Part shown: positions 17,864-25,867 of the stretch, in pieces
Layout of the letters: every line of letters starts with the position of its first letter
How positions within the stretch are numbered: the first letter of the stretch is position 1
Source of the DNA: Candidatus Accumulibacter sp. 66-26
Lineage (GTDB): Bacteria; Pseudomonadota; Gammaproteobacteria; Burkholderiales; Rhodocyclaceae
Reading direction: 5' to 3'
NCBI GenBank assembly: GCA_001897745.1
Contig: MKUH01000029.1
Coordinates: 1 to 64,000 of the forward strand
DNA length: 64,000 nt
Notes under the pieces: generated by a model
What the model saw: only the letters and a program-made list of their open reading frames with translations
What the model was told of the DNA's origin: nothing
The model's database searches: none
Program-made: the position numbers and the translations under genes

Positions 17864-18913
17864 TTACTTATCGTGTGCCGGCGGCGCGGCGGCTTTCAGC
17901 GCGATCCCGGCCTTCACCGGATCGAGCGCGACCCGCTCGCCGGCGGCCAGCCCGGCCAATACCTCGATCTCGCCGCCGAACTCCTCGCCGAGACGCAGCT
18001 GACGCAGCGCGAGACGTCCGTCCGCGCCCTGCACATAGACCGCGGCGACCTCGCCGCGACGCAGCACGGCGGCTTTCGGGACGGTGAACTTGCTGGCGCG
18101 GCCGATGACGAAATGCACGCGGGCGAAACTGCCGGGCAGGAGGTTGGCGCCCGGGTTGCCGCCCGCCTCGGCCGGCAGGCCGACGCGCACCTGCGAGACG
18201 TGCGTGGCGGCGTCGGCCACCGGCAGCAACGCGACCGAGGTGGCGTCGACCCAGCGCCCGAGTTCGGGGAATTCGACCTTGGCGCGCGTCACGCCGCGCA
18301 TGCGCGGCAGCATGTACTGCGGGACGCTCGCCGTGACGCGCAGTCCGGCCGGATCGTAGAGCGTGAGCAGCGGCTTGCCGGGCGCGGCCATCTCGCCGAG
18401 TTCGGTCTGGCGCTGGGCGACGACGCCGGCGATCGGCGCCGTCACCGTCGCGTGCCCGAGGCCGACGCCGGCCTGCCCGCTCGCCGCCTGCGCCGCTGCG
18501 AAATCGGCCCGCGCCTTGTCGAGCGCGGCGGCGCTGATGAAATTCTGCTGGCGCAGATTCTTCAGGCGCTCGTAATTGGCGCGCGCATTGACCAGCTGCG
18601 CCGTCGCACCGGCCGCCGCTTCGGCCGCCTCGCGCGCGTCGATGCGCATCAGCAGTTCGCCTTTCCTGACCGACTGCCCGGCGTCGACGCGGACCTCGAC
18701 GACGCGGCCGGAAACCTGCGCCGCGACGGTCGCCTGATTGACCGCCTCGACCAGCGCCTCGGCCGGAAAAGTCAGATCGACCGGATGCGGCTGCACGACG
18801 ACGGTCGGCAAGACCTGTGCCCGCACGGCGAGCGGCGCGGCGAAAAGCAGCACGGCGAGGCCGCGGACAAGGCGGCGGGACGTGCGCGGGAGGGAGAGGG
18901 GCGGCGTATTCAT
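17864..18913 (-). CDS. RND periplasmic adaptor (HlyD/MFP family)
   Basis: The protein has 349 residues from ATG 18913; ATG 18925 is a second option. The signal peptide is GLAVLLFAAPLAVRA. The adaptor pattern is clear: a lipoyl-like half (VSGRVVEVRVDAGQSVRKGELLMRID), a short coiled hairpin rich in alanine (AAGATAQLVNARANYERLK), the second lipoyl half (ATVTAPIAGVVAQRQTELGE) and a beta-barrel region. It bridges the RND permease to an outer-membrane channel. It is the first gene of the operon (83 bases to sqr). No Shine-Dalgarno box precedes either ATG; the upstream sequence is strikingly AT-rich. Confidence 0.87.
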   Translation of the reverse strand: MNTPPLSLPRTSRRLVRGLAVLLFAAPLAVRAQVLPTVVVQPHPVDLTFPAEALVEAVNQATVAAQVSGRVVEVRVDAGQSVRKGELLMRIDAREAAEAAAGATAQLVNARANYERLKNLRQQNFISAAALDKARADFAAAQAASGQAGVGLGHATVTAPIAGVVAQRQTELGEMAAPGKPLLTLYDPAGLRVTASVPQYMLPRMRGVTRAKVEFPELGRWVDATSVALLPVADAATHVSQVRVGLPAEAGGNPGANLLPGSFARVHFVIGRASKFTVPKAAVLRRGEVAAVYVQGADGRLALRQLRLGEEFGGEIEVLAGLAAGERVALDPVKAGIALKAAAPPAHDK

Positions 18914-18950
18914 GCATATAAGCATATACTGATATTACAAATACACCAAG
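18911..18950 (-). promoter_or_regulatory. AT-rich promoter/operator candidate of the HlyD-sqr-RND operon
   Basis: A 40-base AT-rich patch in a GC-rich background contains a direct repeat of GCATATA at 18914-18920 and 18922-18928, plus ATAT arms around ACTG just beyond. It overlaps the start of the hlyD-like gene, as an operator for a repressor would. No regulator gene of the ArsR or TetR type is adjacent, so the binding protein is unknown. Confidence 0.4.
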
Positions 18951-19067
18951 GCCTTGCACGACCCCGGAAACGCCGTTCGGCACGCGTCGGGGGGTGCGGC
19001 ATGCATTTCATGGGCACCACGGAATACATGCCGCCCCGGGGTCGGCCCCCGCCGCCGCGGACGCCGC

Positions 19068-20567
19068 TCAGCGCAACTGGTCGACGGCCAGCGCCAGGCG
19101 GCCGAGGGCGTCCTCGATGCTGGCGCTCGGCAAGGCGGCGTAGCCGAACAGCAGCACCTTATCGTCCAGATCGCTGCCGGCTTCGACCGTGCTCGCGCTC
19201 TCGCTCAAGGTGTAGACGCGCACGCCGCAGCGCATCGCCGTGCGCGCGACGTCCCGCGCCGACGGCAGCCATGCCGGGAGATGCAGGGCGAGATGCATGC
19301 CGGCCTGCTCGCCGCTGATCCGGCAGTCGGCGCCGAACAGGCGGCGCAGCCCGGCGACCAGGCAATCGCGTTGTTCGCGGTAGCGCCGGCGCAAGCCGTG
19401 CAGGTGTCGGGCGTAGTTGTTGTCCTCGAAGAAGCGGGCCATCACTGCCTGGTCGAGGCTGGGACAGGCATTGTTGAGCAGCGCCTTGCGCCGGGCCATT
19501 TCCTCCACCAGATCGGGCGGGCAGACCATGTAGCCGAGGCGCAGCCCCGGCCCGAGCACCTTCGAAAACGTCCCCAGATGGATCACGTTGCCGCCGCCGA
19601 GAGCCATCAGCGACGGCAGCGGCGCTTCCTCATAACGGAAATCGCCGTCGTAATCGTCCTCGACGACATAGGCGCCGTTCCGCTCGGCCCAGTCCAGCAA
19701 GGCGCGCCGCCGCGCCAGCGACAGCGTGTAGCCGAGCGGGTACTGGTGCGCCGGCGTCACGTACACCAGCGGCGCCCGGCTGCCGGGCGCCGCGGCCAGG
19801 AGCGGCAGGTCGTCGGTGCGCAGGCCGTCGCCGTCGACGCCGACCGACCGGATTTTCGCATGGTGCAATTCGGGCAGATTGTAGAAACCGGAATAGCAGG
19901 GCGTTTCGGCCAGGGCGACGCTGTCGGCGCCAAGGAAGCGCCCGGCGAGCAGGCTCAGCGCCTCCTGGATGCCGGCGACGACGATGACCTGCTCCGGCTC
20001 GACGCGGATCGCCTTGGCGACGCCGAGATAGTCGGCGATATGCATGCGCAGGCCCCACAGCCCGCAGGCCGGCACATATTCGGTCATCGACTGCCGCCCC
20101 GGCGCGTAACGCAGCAGTTCGCTGCTCAGGCGGCTCCACAGCCGGTAGGGAAAAGCGTCGGCGGAGGGGCGGCCGACCTTGAAGTCGTGGCGCACCGGCG
20201 CCGCCGGCGGATCGATATGAACGCCTGATCCCTGCTGCAGCCAGTCCGGCGCCAGCGCCGGCTGGGCCGATGCCGGCGGCGACACGGGCGGAACGGCGGT
20301 CAGCGCGCGGCCGTCGGCGCTGACGAAAAAGCCGCGGCCGCGCAGGCCCTGGATGAAGCCGACCTCGCTCAGCTTGTCGAAGGCACCGAGCACGGTGTTC
20401 TTCGAGACGGCGAGCGAATCCGCCAGTTCGACGAGCGAGGGCAGCCGGTCGCCCGGCTTGAGCAGGCCGGCGAAGATGAAGCGTTCGAGCTGGTCGGCGA
20501 TCTGGTGCTGATACGGCACGCCGGACTCCCGGTCGATCCGCAACGGCAGGGGAATGGACTGTGCCAC
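19068..20567 (-). CDS. MocR-type regulator (GntR helix-turn-helix plus aminotransferase fold)
   Basis: The protein has 499 residues from GTG 20567, which has GGGAGAG before it; the frame remains open upstream without conserved sequence. Residues about 10-80 form a GntR winged helix (GVPYQHQIADQLERFIFAG, LPSLVELADSLAVSKNTVLGAFDKL). The remainder is a fold-type I aminotransferase domain with the PLP-binding lysine at 336 (TFSKVLGPGLRLGY), plus VEDDYDGDFRY. MocR proteins sense PLP or amino compounds and usually regulate the divergent gene, here the heme d1-type cytochrome at 20769. The 200-base gap holds a CCCATGGG palindrome at 20678-20685. Confidence 0.87.
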   Translation of the reverse strand: MAQSIPLPLRIDRESGVPYQHQIADQLERFIFAGLLKPGDRLPSLVELADSLAVSKNTVLGAFDKLSEVGFIQGLRGRGFFVSADGRALTAVPPVSPPASAQPALAPDWLQQGSGVHIDPPAAPVRHDFKVGRPSADAFPYRLWSRLSSELLRYAPGRQSMTEYVPACGLWGLRMHIADYLGVAKAIRVEPEQVIVVAGIQEALSLLAGRFLGADSVALAETPCYSGFYNLPELHHAKIRSVGVDGDGLRTDDLPLLAAAPGSRAPLVYVTPAHQYPLGYTLSLARRRALLDWAERNGAYVVEDDYDGDFRYEEAPLPSLMALGGGNVIHLGTFSKVLGPGLRLGYMVCPPDLVEEMARRKALLNNACPSLDQAVMARFFEDNNYARHLHGLRRRYREQRDCLVAGLRRLFGADCRISGEQAGMHLALHLPAWLPSARDVARTAMRCGVRVYTLSESASTVEAGSDLDDKVLLFGYAALPSASIEDALGRLALAVDQLR

Positions 20568-20768
20568 GAAAACTCTCCCGATCGAAAAGGCGCCGGAGCC
20601 CGAACGACGGCGGCGCCCGGCGGCAAGACAAACGAACTGACGCCGGCAATTGTCCCCTATTCGGAGCATGGACTTTACCCATGGGATAACCGGAAGCATA
20701 CCTAACCCGATGCAGGCGGCTTGGGCATAGTTGGCGCCCTCTGTCCAACCATCGCGAGAGGTATCACC

Positions 20769-22328
20769 ATGTCGTCCAAAATGGCCGTTCTCATAACGCT
20801 AGCGCTCTCCTGCCAGGGAGTCCTGGCGGCCGACAAGGCCGCGCCCGCGAGCGCCGGCGAAAAACTGTTTCTCGACAATTGCGCCGTCTGCCACGGCGCC
20901 GACCGAGGCGGCTACATCGCACCGGCGCTGACCAAGGAGCGCTTGGTGCAGAGCGAAGCCGCGCTGCGCGGCACGATGATGACCGGGATTCCCGACACGC
21001 TGATGCCGCCTTTCGCCGGCCGCATGACCGACGACGACCTGCGCACGCTGGCGCATTTCGTCAAGACGAATTCGCGGAGCGAACCCGCCTGGAACCTTGA
21101 GGAAACCCGCCAGAGCCTGCAGGTGCTGGAGGACGAAAAGAATCTCCCGAGCAAGCCGACCTACGCCATCGACAGCGTCTACGACCTGATCACCGTGGTG
21201 GCGCGCGGCCGCTACGGCAAGGCCCGCGGCACAGAAGGCTCGAAGCTGGTGTTCTTCGACGGCAAGCGCAACAAGGTGGTCGGCGAAATCGTCGTCGACG
21301 CGCCGCACATCGTCGATTACAGCCCGGTCGACGAACGCTGGGCCTGGCTCAAGACCGACATGGGCGAAGTGCTCAAGATCGACCTGTACACGCTGAAGGT
21401 CGTGCGCAAGATCAAGGTCGGCCTGACCGGGCCGAGCATCGCCATTTCCAGCGACGGCAAGTGGCTGGCGGCCGGTTCCTTCGTGCCGAACAGCGTCGTG
21501 ATCCTCAAGGCCGACACGCTCGAACCGGTCAAATACCTGAGCCTGGAGGGCGAGAACCACGAAGGCAAGACCGTCAAATCGGCGAGCGGCCCGATCATCG
21601 GCAGCCGGATCAACAACAAGTTCGCCATCTCGCTGCGCCAGGCGGGACAGGTCTGGATCGTCGACCCGGACCGTCCGGGCATGCCGGTCACCAAGCTCGA
21701 CAAGGTCGGGCGCGTGCTGCACGACACCTTCCTCTCGTCCGACGGCCGCTATTCGATGGTCGCCGCCTACGACGACAACAAGGTGATCGCCATCGACCTG
21801 AAGGACGACAAGGTGGTCCGCGACATCCCGGTCGGCTGCCAGCCGCACCTCGGTTCCGGCGCCATCATCCAGGTCGGGAAGCGGGAGCTGGCGTTCGGCA
21901 CCAACATCGGCTCGTGCGCGCTGGGCGACGTGGTCAGCGTCTGGGACATGAAGGACTTCTCGCTGGTCAAGAACATCAAGGTCGCCGGTCCGACCGAGTC
22001 GCCGGCGGCGCACCCGAACGCGCCCTACGTCGCGGTCGACATCGTCAGCAAGGATCGCCGCGCCTCGCAAATTCAGATGATCGACAAGAACACGCTGGAA
22101 GTGGCGAAGACGCTGGAGGTCGGCGGCCACGCCTTCTTCCCCGAGTACAACCGCGACGGCAATTTCCTCTACGTCAGCGCCGGCTACTACGGCGACCGCG
22201 TGCGCATCTACGACAGCCACACGCTGAAGCAGGTCGCCGAACAGAAGATGGAAAGCCCGGCCGGAATCTTTTCCCGCGCCCGGACCAAGTGGCTGACCGT
22301 CGGCCTGCCCGAAACCCGTCCGTTCTAA
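20769..22328 (+). CDS. NirN/NirS-like cytochrome c-heme d1 protein
   Basis: The protein has 519 residues with a Sec signal (LITLALSCQGVLA). An N-terminal cytochrome c domain has one heme site C38-x-x-C41-H42 and a methionine near MPPF. An eight-bladed propeller of the d1 type follows. Three histidines stand where the d1 ligand and active-site histidines of nitrite reductase NirS lie: H180 (APHIVDYSP), H318 (LHDTF) and H360 (QPHLGSG). The 42-residue spacing of the last two equals that of H327/H369 in the Pseudomonas enzyme, from memory. Length and cytochrome domain are closer to NirN, the dihydro-heme d1 dehydrogenase. It would act in the periplasm in d1 synthesis or as a redox enzyme. A small cytochrome c follows after 28 bases. 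Confidence 0.8.
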   Translation: MSSKMAVLITLALSCQGVLAADKAAPASAGEKLFLDNCAVCHGADRGGYIAPALTKERLVQSEAALRGTMMTGIPDTLMPPFAGRMTDDDLRTLAHFVKTNSRSEPAWNLEETRQSLQVLEDEKNLPSKPTYAIDSVYDLITVVARGRYGKARGTEGSKLVFFDGKRNKVVGEIVVDAPHIVDYSPVDERWAWLKTDMGEVLKIDLYTLKVVRKIKVGLTGPSIAISSDGKWLAAGSFVPNSVVILKADTLEPVKYLSLEGENHEGKTVKSASGPIIGSRINNKFAISLRQAGQVWIVDPDRPGMPVTKLDKVGRVLHDTFLSSDGRYSMVAAYDDNKVIAIDLKDDKVVRDIPVGCQPHLGSGAIIQVGKRELAFGTNIGSCALGDVVSVWDMKDFSLVKNIKVAGPTESPAAHPNAPYVAVDIVSKDRRASQIQMIDKNTLEVAKTLEVGGHAFFPEYNRDGNFLYVSAGYYGDRVRIYDSHTLKQVAEQKMESPAGIFSRARTKWLTVGLPETRPF

Positions 22329-22356
22329 CGCCAGAGACCGAAAGCCCATCGACATC

Positions 22357-22674
22357 ATGAAGACTCTTCGCTATTCCGCAGGCTGGCTGGCGCTGGCCGC
22401 CGCCCTCAACGCGCCGGCCGCCCTCGCCACCGGCGACAAAGCCCAGGCGCTGCTGCCGCTGTGCGCCAGCTGTCACGGCATGGACGGCGTCAGCAGCGTC
22501 GACCTCTACCCCAACCTCGCCGGCCAGAAAAAAGCCTATCTGGCCAAGCAATTGCGCGAATTCCGCAGCAAGGAGCGCGTCAACGAAACCATGGCCCCGA
22601 TGGCCGAACCGCTCGACGATGCGGCGATCGAGCAACTGGCCGATTACTTCTCGTCCCTCTCCGGCGCGAACTGA
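22357..22674 (+). CDS. small periplasmic c-type cytochrome
   Basis: The protein has 105 residues with a signal peptide (LALAAALNAPAALA) and one heme site CASCH near residue 36. A methionine-containing C-terminal part (VNETMAPMAEPLDD) supplies the sixth ligand. It resembles class I cytochromes of the c553/NirC kind, which carry electrons to or from larger periplasmic enzymes. Its position directly after the d1-type protein suggests that it is the electron partner of that protein. A strong terminator follows, ending the two-gene transcript. Confidence 0.85.
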   Translation: MKTLRYSAGWLALAAALNAPAALATGDKAQALLPLCASCHGMDGVSSVDLYPNLAGQKKAYLAKQLREFRSKERVNETMAPMAEPLDDAAIEQLADYFSSLSGAN

Positions 22675-22689
22675 CCCGCGCTGTTTTAC

Positions 22690-22731
22690 GCCGCGACCGC
22701 CGCCTCAGGGCTGCGGTCGCGGCGGTTTTTT
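22690..22731 (+). terminator. strong rho-independent terminator
   Basis: An 11-bp perfect stem (GCCGCGACCGC / GCGGTCGCGGC) with a 12-base loop is followed by six T residues. It separates the cytochrome pair from the SUMT gene, which therefore needs its own promoter or read-through. Confidence 0.9.
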
Positions 22732-22777
22732 CACGACATATCCGCCTGCCCCGTTGCAGACAAAGGAAGAACACATC

Positions 22778-23584
22778 ATGCGCACACCCGGCAAAGTGTG
22801 GCTGGTCGGCGCCGGCCCCGGCGACCCGGAACTGCTGACGCTCAAGGCCGTCCGCGTGCTCAGGGCGGCCAGCCTGGTGCTGGTCGACGATCTGGTAAAT
22901 CCGGCCATCCTCGACTTCGCACCGCCCCGAGCCGTGGTCCGGCACGTCGGCAAGCGGGGCGGCCGCCTTTCCACGAAGCAAGATGCGATTCACCGGACGA
23001 TGATGCAGGCGGCGCTGGAAGGCGAAACCGTGGTCCGCCTGAAAGGCGGCGACCCGCTGATTTTCGGCCGCGGCCACGAGGAACTGCGCTATCTGCGCGC
23101 GCACGGCATCGAGGTCGAGGTCGTGAACGGCCTGACCGCCGGCCTGGCCGCCGCCACCGGCGCCGGTATCCCGCTGACGGACCGCGCCTGCTGCCATGGC
23201 GTGACCTTCGTCACCGCCCGGACTCAGGCCGGATCTGCCGATCGCGAGGCCCGCGACTGGGCCGCGCTGGCCGGCGGCGGGACGACCCTGGTCATCTACA
23301 TGGGCGTCGCCTGCGTCGAGCGGGTGGCCGATGGCCTGCTGCGCGCCGGGATGGACCCGGACACGCCCGCCGTCGTGGTCGTCTCAGCGACGCTGCCGCC
23401 GCAACGCAGCGTCCGCTGCGCCCTGTCCGCCCTGAACGCCACGGTCCAGCGCGAGAAGCTGCGCAGCCCGGCCATCATCATCATCGGCCCGGTGGCGGCG
23501 CTGGCCGACCCTGTCCGGACGGATGAAACGGCGTTCGGATTGCTGCCGGCAGCGCACACCGGCCAAGCGCCGGCCTGCGTCTAG
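22778..23584 (+). CDS. uroporphyrinogen-III C-methyltransferase (SUMT; CobA/NirE type)
   Basis: The protein has 268 residues; ATG 22778 is preceded by AAAGGAAG. It shows the SUMT motifs: VWLVGAGPGDPELLT at the start, LVDDLV, VVRLKGGDPLIFGRG, and the mid-region TGAGIPLTDR. The enzyme adds two methyl groups from S-adenosylmethionine to uroporphyrinogen III, giving precorrin-2 for siroheme, cobalamin or heme d1. Beside a NirN-like gene the NirE role is attractive, but the other heme d1 genes (nirF, nirJ, nirDLGH) are not in this window, so the end product is uncertain. Its stop codon shares the CTAG at 23581-23584 with the convergent histidine kinase. Confidence 0.9.
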   Translation: MRTPGKVWLVGAGPGDPELLTLKAVRVLRAASLVLVDDLVNPAILDFAPPRAVVRHVGKRGGRLSTKQDAIHRTMMQAALEGETVVRLKGGDPLIFGRGHEELRYLRAHGIEVEVVNGLTAGLAAATGAGIPLTDRACCHGVTFVTARTQAGSADREARDWAALAGGGTTLVIYMGVACVERVADGLLRAGMDPDTPAVVVVSATLPPQRSVRCALSALNATVQREKLRSPAIIIIGPVAALADPVRTDETAFGLLPAAHTGQAPACV

Positions 23585-25644
23585 CCCGGCGGCGCGCCTT
23601 CCTTCTGCGGCGCGACGCGCGGCAGGCGCAGGCGGAAGGTCGTTCCCCGCGGCTCGCCGGCGGACAGGTCGAGGTCGCCGCCGAGCAGATCGCGCACCAG
23701 ATTGAGCACGATGCTCAGCCCCAGACCCGAGCCGCCCTGCCCCATGCGCGTCGTGAAGAAGGGATCGAACACGCGCGAACGGTCGGCGGCCGGAATGCCG
23801 ACGCCGTCGTCGCTGTAGAGGATTTCGACATAGGTTTCGTCGAGCGCGCGCGCGACGAGGCGCATGCTGCCGTCGCTGCGCTCGGGAAAGGCGTGCAGCA
23901 GGCTGTTCTCGATCAGGTTGGTGACGATCTGCCCGAGCGCGCCGGGATAGCTGTCCATCGTCAGGTCCGGCGCGAGCGCGAGGTGCAGCGCGTGCGTCGA
24001 GCGCTTGAGGCGCGGCATCAGGGTGGCGACGACTTCGTCGAGCACGGTGGCGAGGTCGAAGGTCCGCCGCCGGTCGCTCGTCTGGTCGACGGCGACCTGC
24101 TTGAAGTGCTGGATCAGCTCGGCGGCGCGCCCGAGGTTGCGCACGAGGATTTCGTCCGACTCGCGCACCATGCGCAGGAAACCGTCGAGCGTCGAGCGGC
24201 GCAGCGCGCCGTCGGCCACCGCCGCCGCCATCTCGTCGATGCGCTGCTGCACCGAGGTCGCGACCATCAGGGCGTTGCCGATCGGCGTGTTGATCTCGTG
24301 CGCGATGCCGGCCACCAGCCGGCCGAGCGAGGCCATGCGGTCGTTGCGCGCCAGCACTTCGTTGGCGCGCCGCACGGCGGTCACGTCGGTGTGCAGCGTC
24401 AGGCGCCCGCCGTCGGAAGTCGCCATGCGCTGCACCGCGATCACGCGGCCGTCCGGCAGGAGCCGGTCCCAGGCGCCGAGCGCGTCCCAGTCGTTGGCCG
24501 CGGCCGTCGCGTCCTCCGTCATGTCGCCGGCGGCGCGCAGCATCATGACCAGCGTCCGGCGCGGCATGCCCGGCTGCAGGGCGTGCCGCACGTCGGCGAA
24601 AATGCGCTCGAAGGCTTCGTTCCAGGCCACCAGCCGCTGCTCGCTGTCCCACAGCACGATGCCGCTGTCCATCGTATTGATGATCTGGCGCAGGCGCTCG
24701 GCGGCGCGCTGCATTTCCTCCTGCACGGCGCGCCGCTCGTCGATCTCGCGCTGCAGGAGCAGCGGCTCGCGCAGCAGCATCAGCGTGGCGCCGGCGACCA
24801 GCAGGCTGAGCAGCAGCGCCACCAGCCCCTCGCCGGCGAGAACCGGCGCCGAGGTGCCGGTGCCGCTGTCCTCGACGGACAGCGCCCAGCGCCCCTCGGG
24901 CACGCGGATCACCGCGTCGACCGGCGCGCGCAAAGGCTCGTCCGAGGTGCGGGCGAAGACGACGCGCTCGCCGGTCGCCGGGTCGATGCGCCACAGCGTG
25001 TAGCGGTAGCCGGCGGCCTCCATCTGCCCGAGGCTGGTCACGGCGAGCAGGTCCGGGATGCGCACGATGACCTGCACCAGCCCCCAGAAGCGCTCGTCGC
25101 CGCGCTTGTCGGGCAGGAAGACCGGGTAGCGGCCGACCACGCCGAAACCGCCCTGCACCAGTTCGAACGGCCCGGCCAGCGTCAGCCGGCGGGTGTCGAT
25201 GGCGCGCTGCGCCTCGAAGCCCTGCACCGGGTCGAGCAGCGGATTGAAGCCGAGCGCGCGCTCGTTGCCGGCGAGCGGCACGATCTTCTCGATCACCCCG
25301 CCGGGGGCCAGCTGCAGCGCGGCGATGCCGCCGTAGGTGTTGATCATCTCGCGGGCCAGCGTCTCGAAGCGGTCGACCTGGCCGCCGCCCTGGCGCAGCA
25401 CGGCGGTCAGCGCGAAGGAGGCGGACAGCGCGCGCTCCAGGCGGTCGCCGATCTCGCGCGCGTTCAGGTTGGCCACCTCGGTCACCACGCGCGTGCGCTC
25501 CTGATGGCGCATGCGCTCGTCGGCCGCGATCAGCGCGCCGCACAGCAGCAGCGCGAACAGGAAGGCGGCGCCGGCGAGCAGCCAGGCGCGCAGCGGGAGC
25601 TTGCGCAAGGCGGGAGACAACGCGGATTTGGCGGCAGCCTTCAT
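23581..25644 (-). CDS. orphan membrane sensor histidine kinase (extracellular sensor, PAS)
   Basis: The protein has 687 residues. A membrane helix (AWLLAGAAFLFALLLCGALI), a periplasmic domain of about 220 residues with the CHASE pattern (ALTAVLRQGGGQVDRFE, IDTRRLTLAGPFELVQG) and a second helix precede a PAS domain (INTMDSGIVLWDSEQRLVAWN). The transmitter follows, with phosphorylated H449 (GIAHEINTPIGN), an N box (NLIENSLLHAFP) and a G box (GGSGLGLSIV). This class autophosphorylates and passes the phosphate to a response regulator; none is encoded beside it. It lies downstream of the MFS gene on the same strand with a 223-base GC-rich gap that shows no terminator. Confidence 0.88.
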   Translation of the reverse strand: MKAAAKSALSPALRKLPLRAWLLAGAAFLFALLLCGALIAADERMRHQERTRVVTEVANLNAREIGDRLERALSASFALTAVLRQGGGQVDRFETLAREMINTYGGIAALQLAPGGVIEKIVPLAGNERALGFNPLLDPVQGFEAQRAIDTRRLTLAGPFELVQGGFGVVGRYPVFLPDKRGDERFWGLVQVIVRIPDLLAVTSLGQMEAAGYRYTLWRIDPATGERVVFARTSDEPLRAPVDAVIRVPEGRWALSVEDSGTGTSAPVLAGEGLVALLLSLLVAGATLMLLREPLLLQREIDERRAVQEEMQRAAERLRQIINTMDSGIVLWDSEQRLVAWNEAFERIFADVRHALQPGMPRRTLVMMLRAAGDMTEDATAAANDWDALGAWDRLLPDGRVIAVQRMATSDGGRLTLHTDVTAVRRANEVLARNDRMASLGRLVAGIAHEINTPIGNALMVATSVQQRIDEMAAAVADGALRRSTLDGFLRMVRESDEILVRNLGRAAELIQHFKQVAVDQTSDRRRTFDLATVLDEVVATLMPRLKRSTHALHLALAPDLTMDSYPGALGQIVTNLIENSLLHAFPERSDGSMRLVARALDETYVEILYSDDGVGIPAADRSRVFDPFFTTRMGQGGSGLGLSIVLNLVRDLLGGDLDLSAGEPRGTTFRLRLPRVAPQKEGAPPG

Positions 25645-25867
25645 GGACGGGACACGCGGAGCCGGGGACGCGCCATCATCTTAAAAACGGCGGCCGAGCA
25701 CAAGGCGGACGGCCCGCCGGAGGCGCCCGCCCCGCCCGGCGCGAATGCCGGCGCGGCAGACGGGGATGCCGGCAAGGCCGGCGGGGATGGGCTGCGGCGG
25801 CGAGCGAACTTCCGGCGCCGGCCGTGCATGGCCGTTCCCGGGCGGCGCATCGCCCGGCCGGCGGCGC

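Noticed and set aside
22732..22777. Cobalamin riboswitch before the SUMT gene
   Set aside because: Only 46 bases lie between the terminator and the start, too short for the element, and no B12-box-like sequence was seen.
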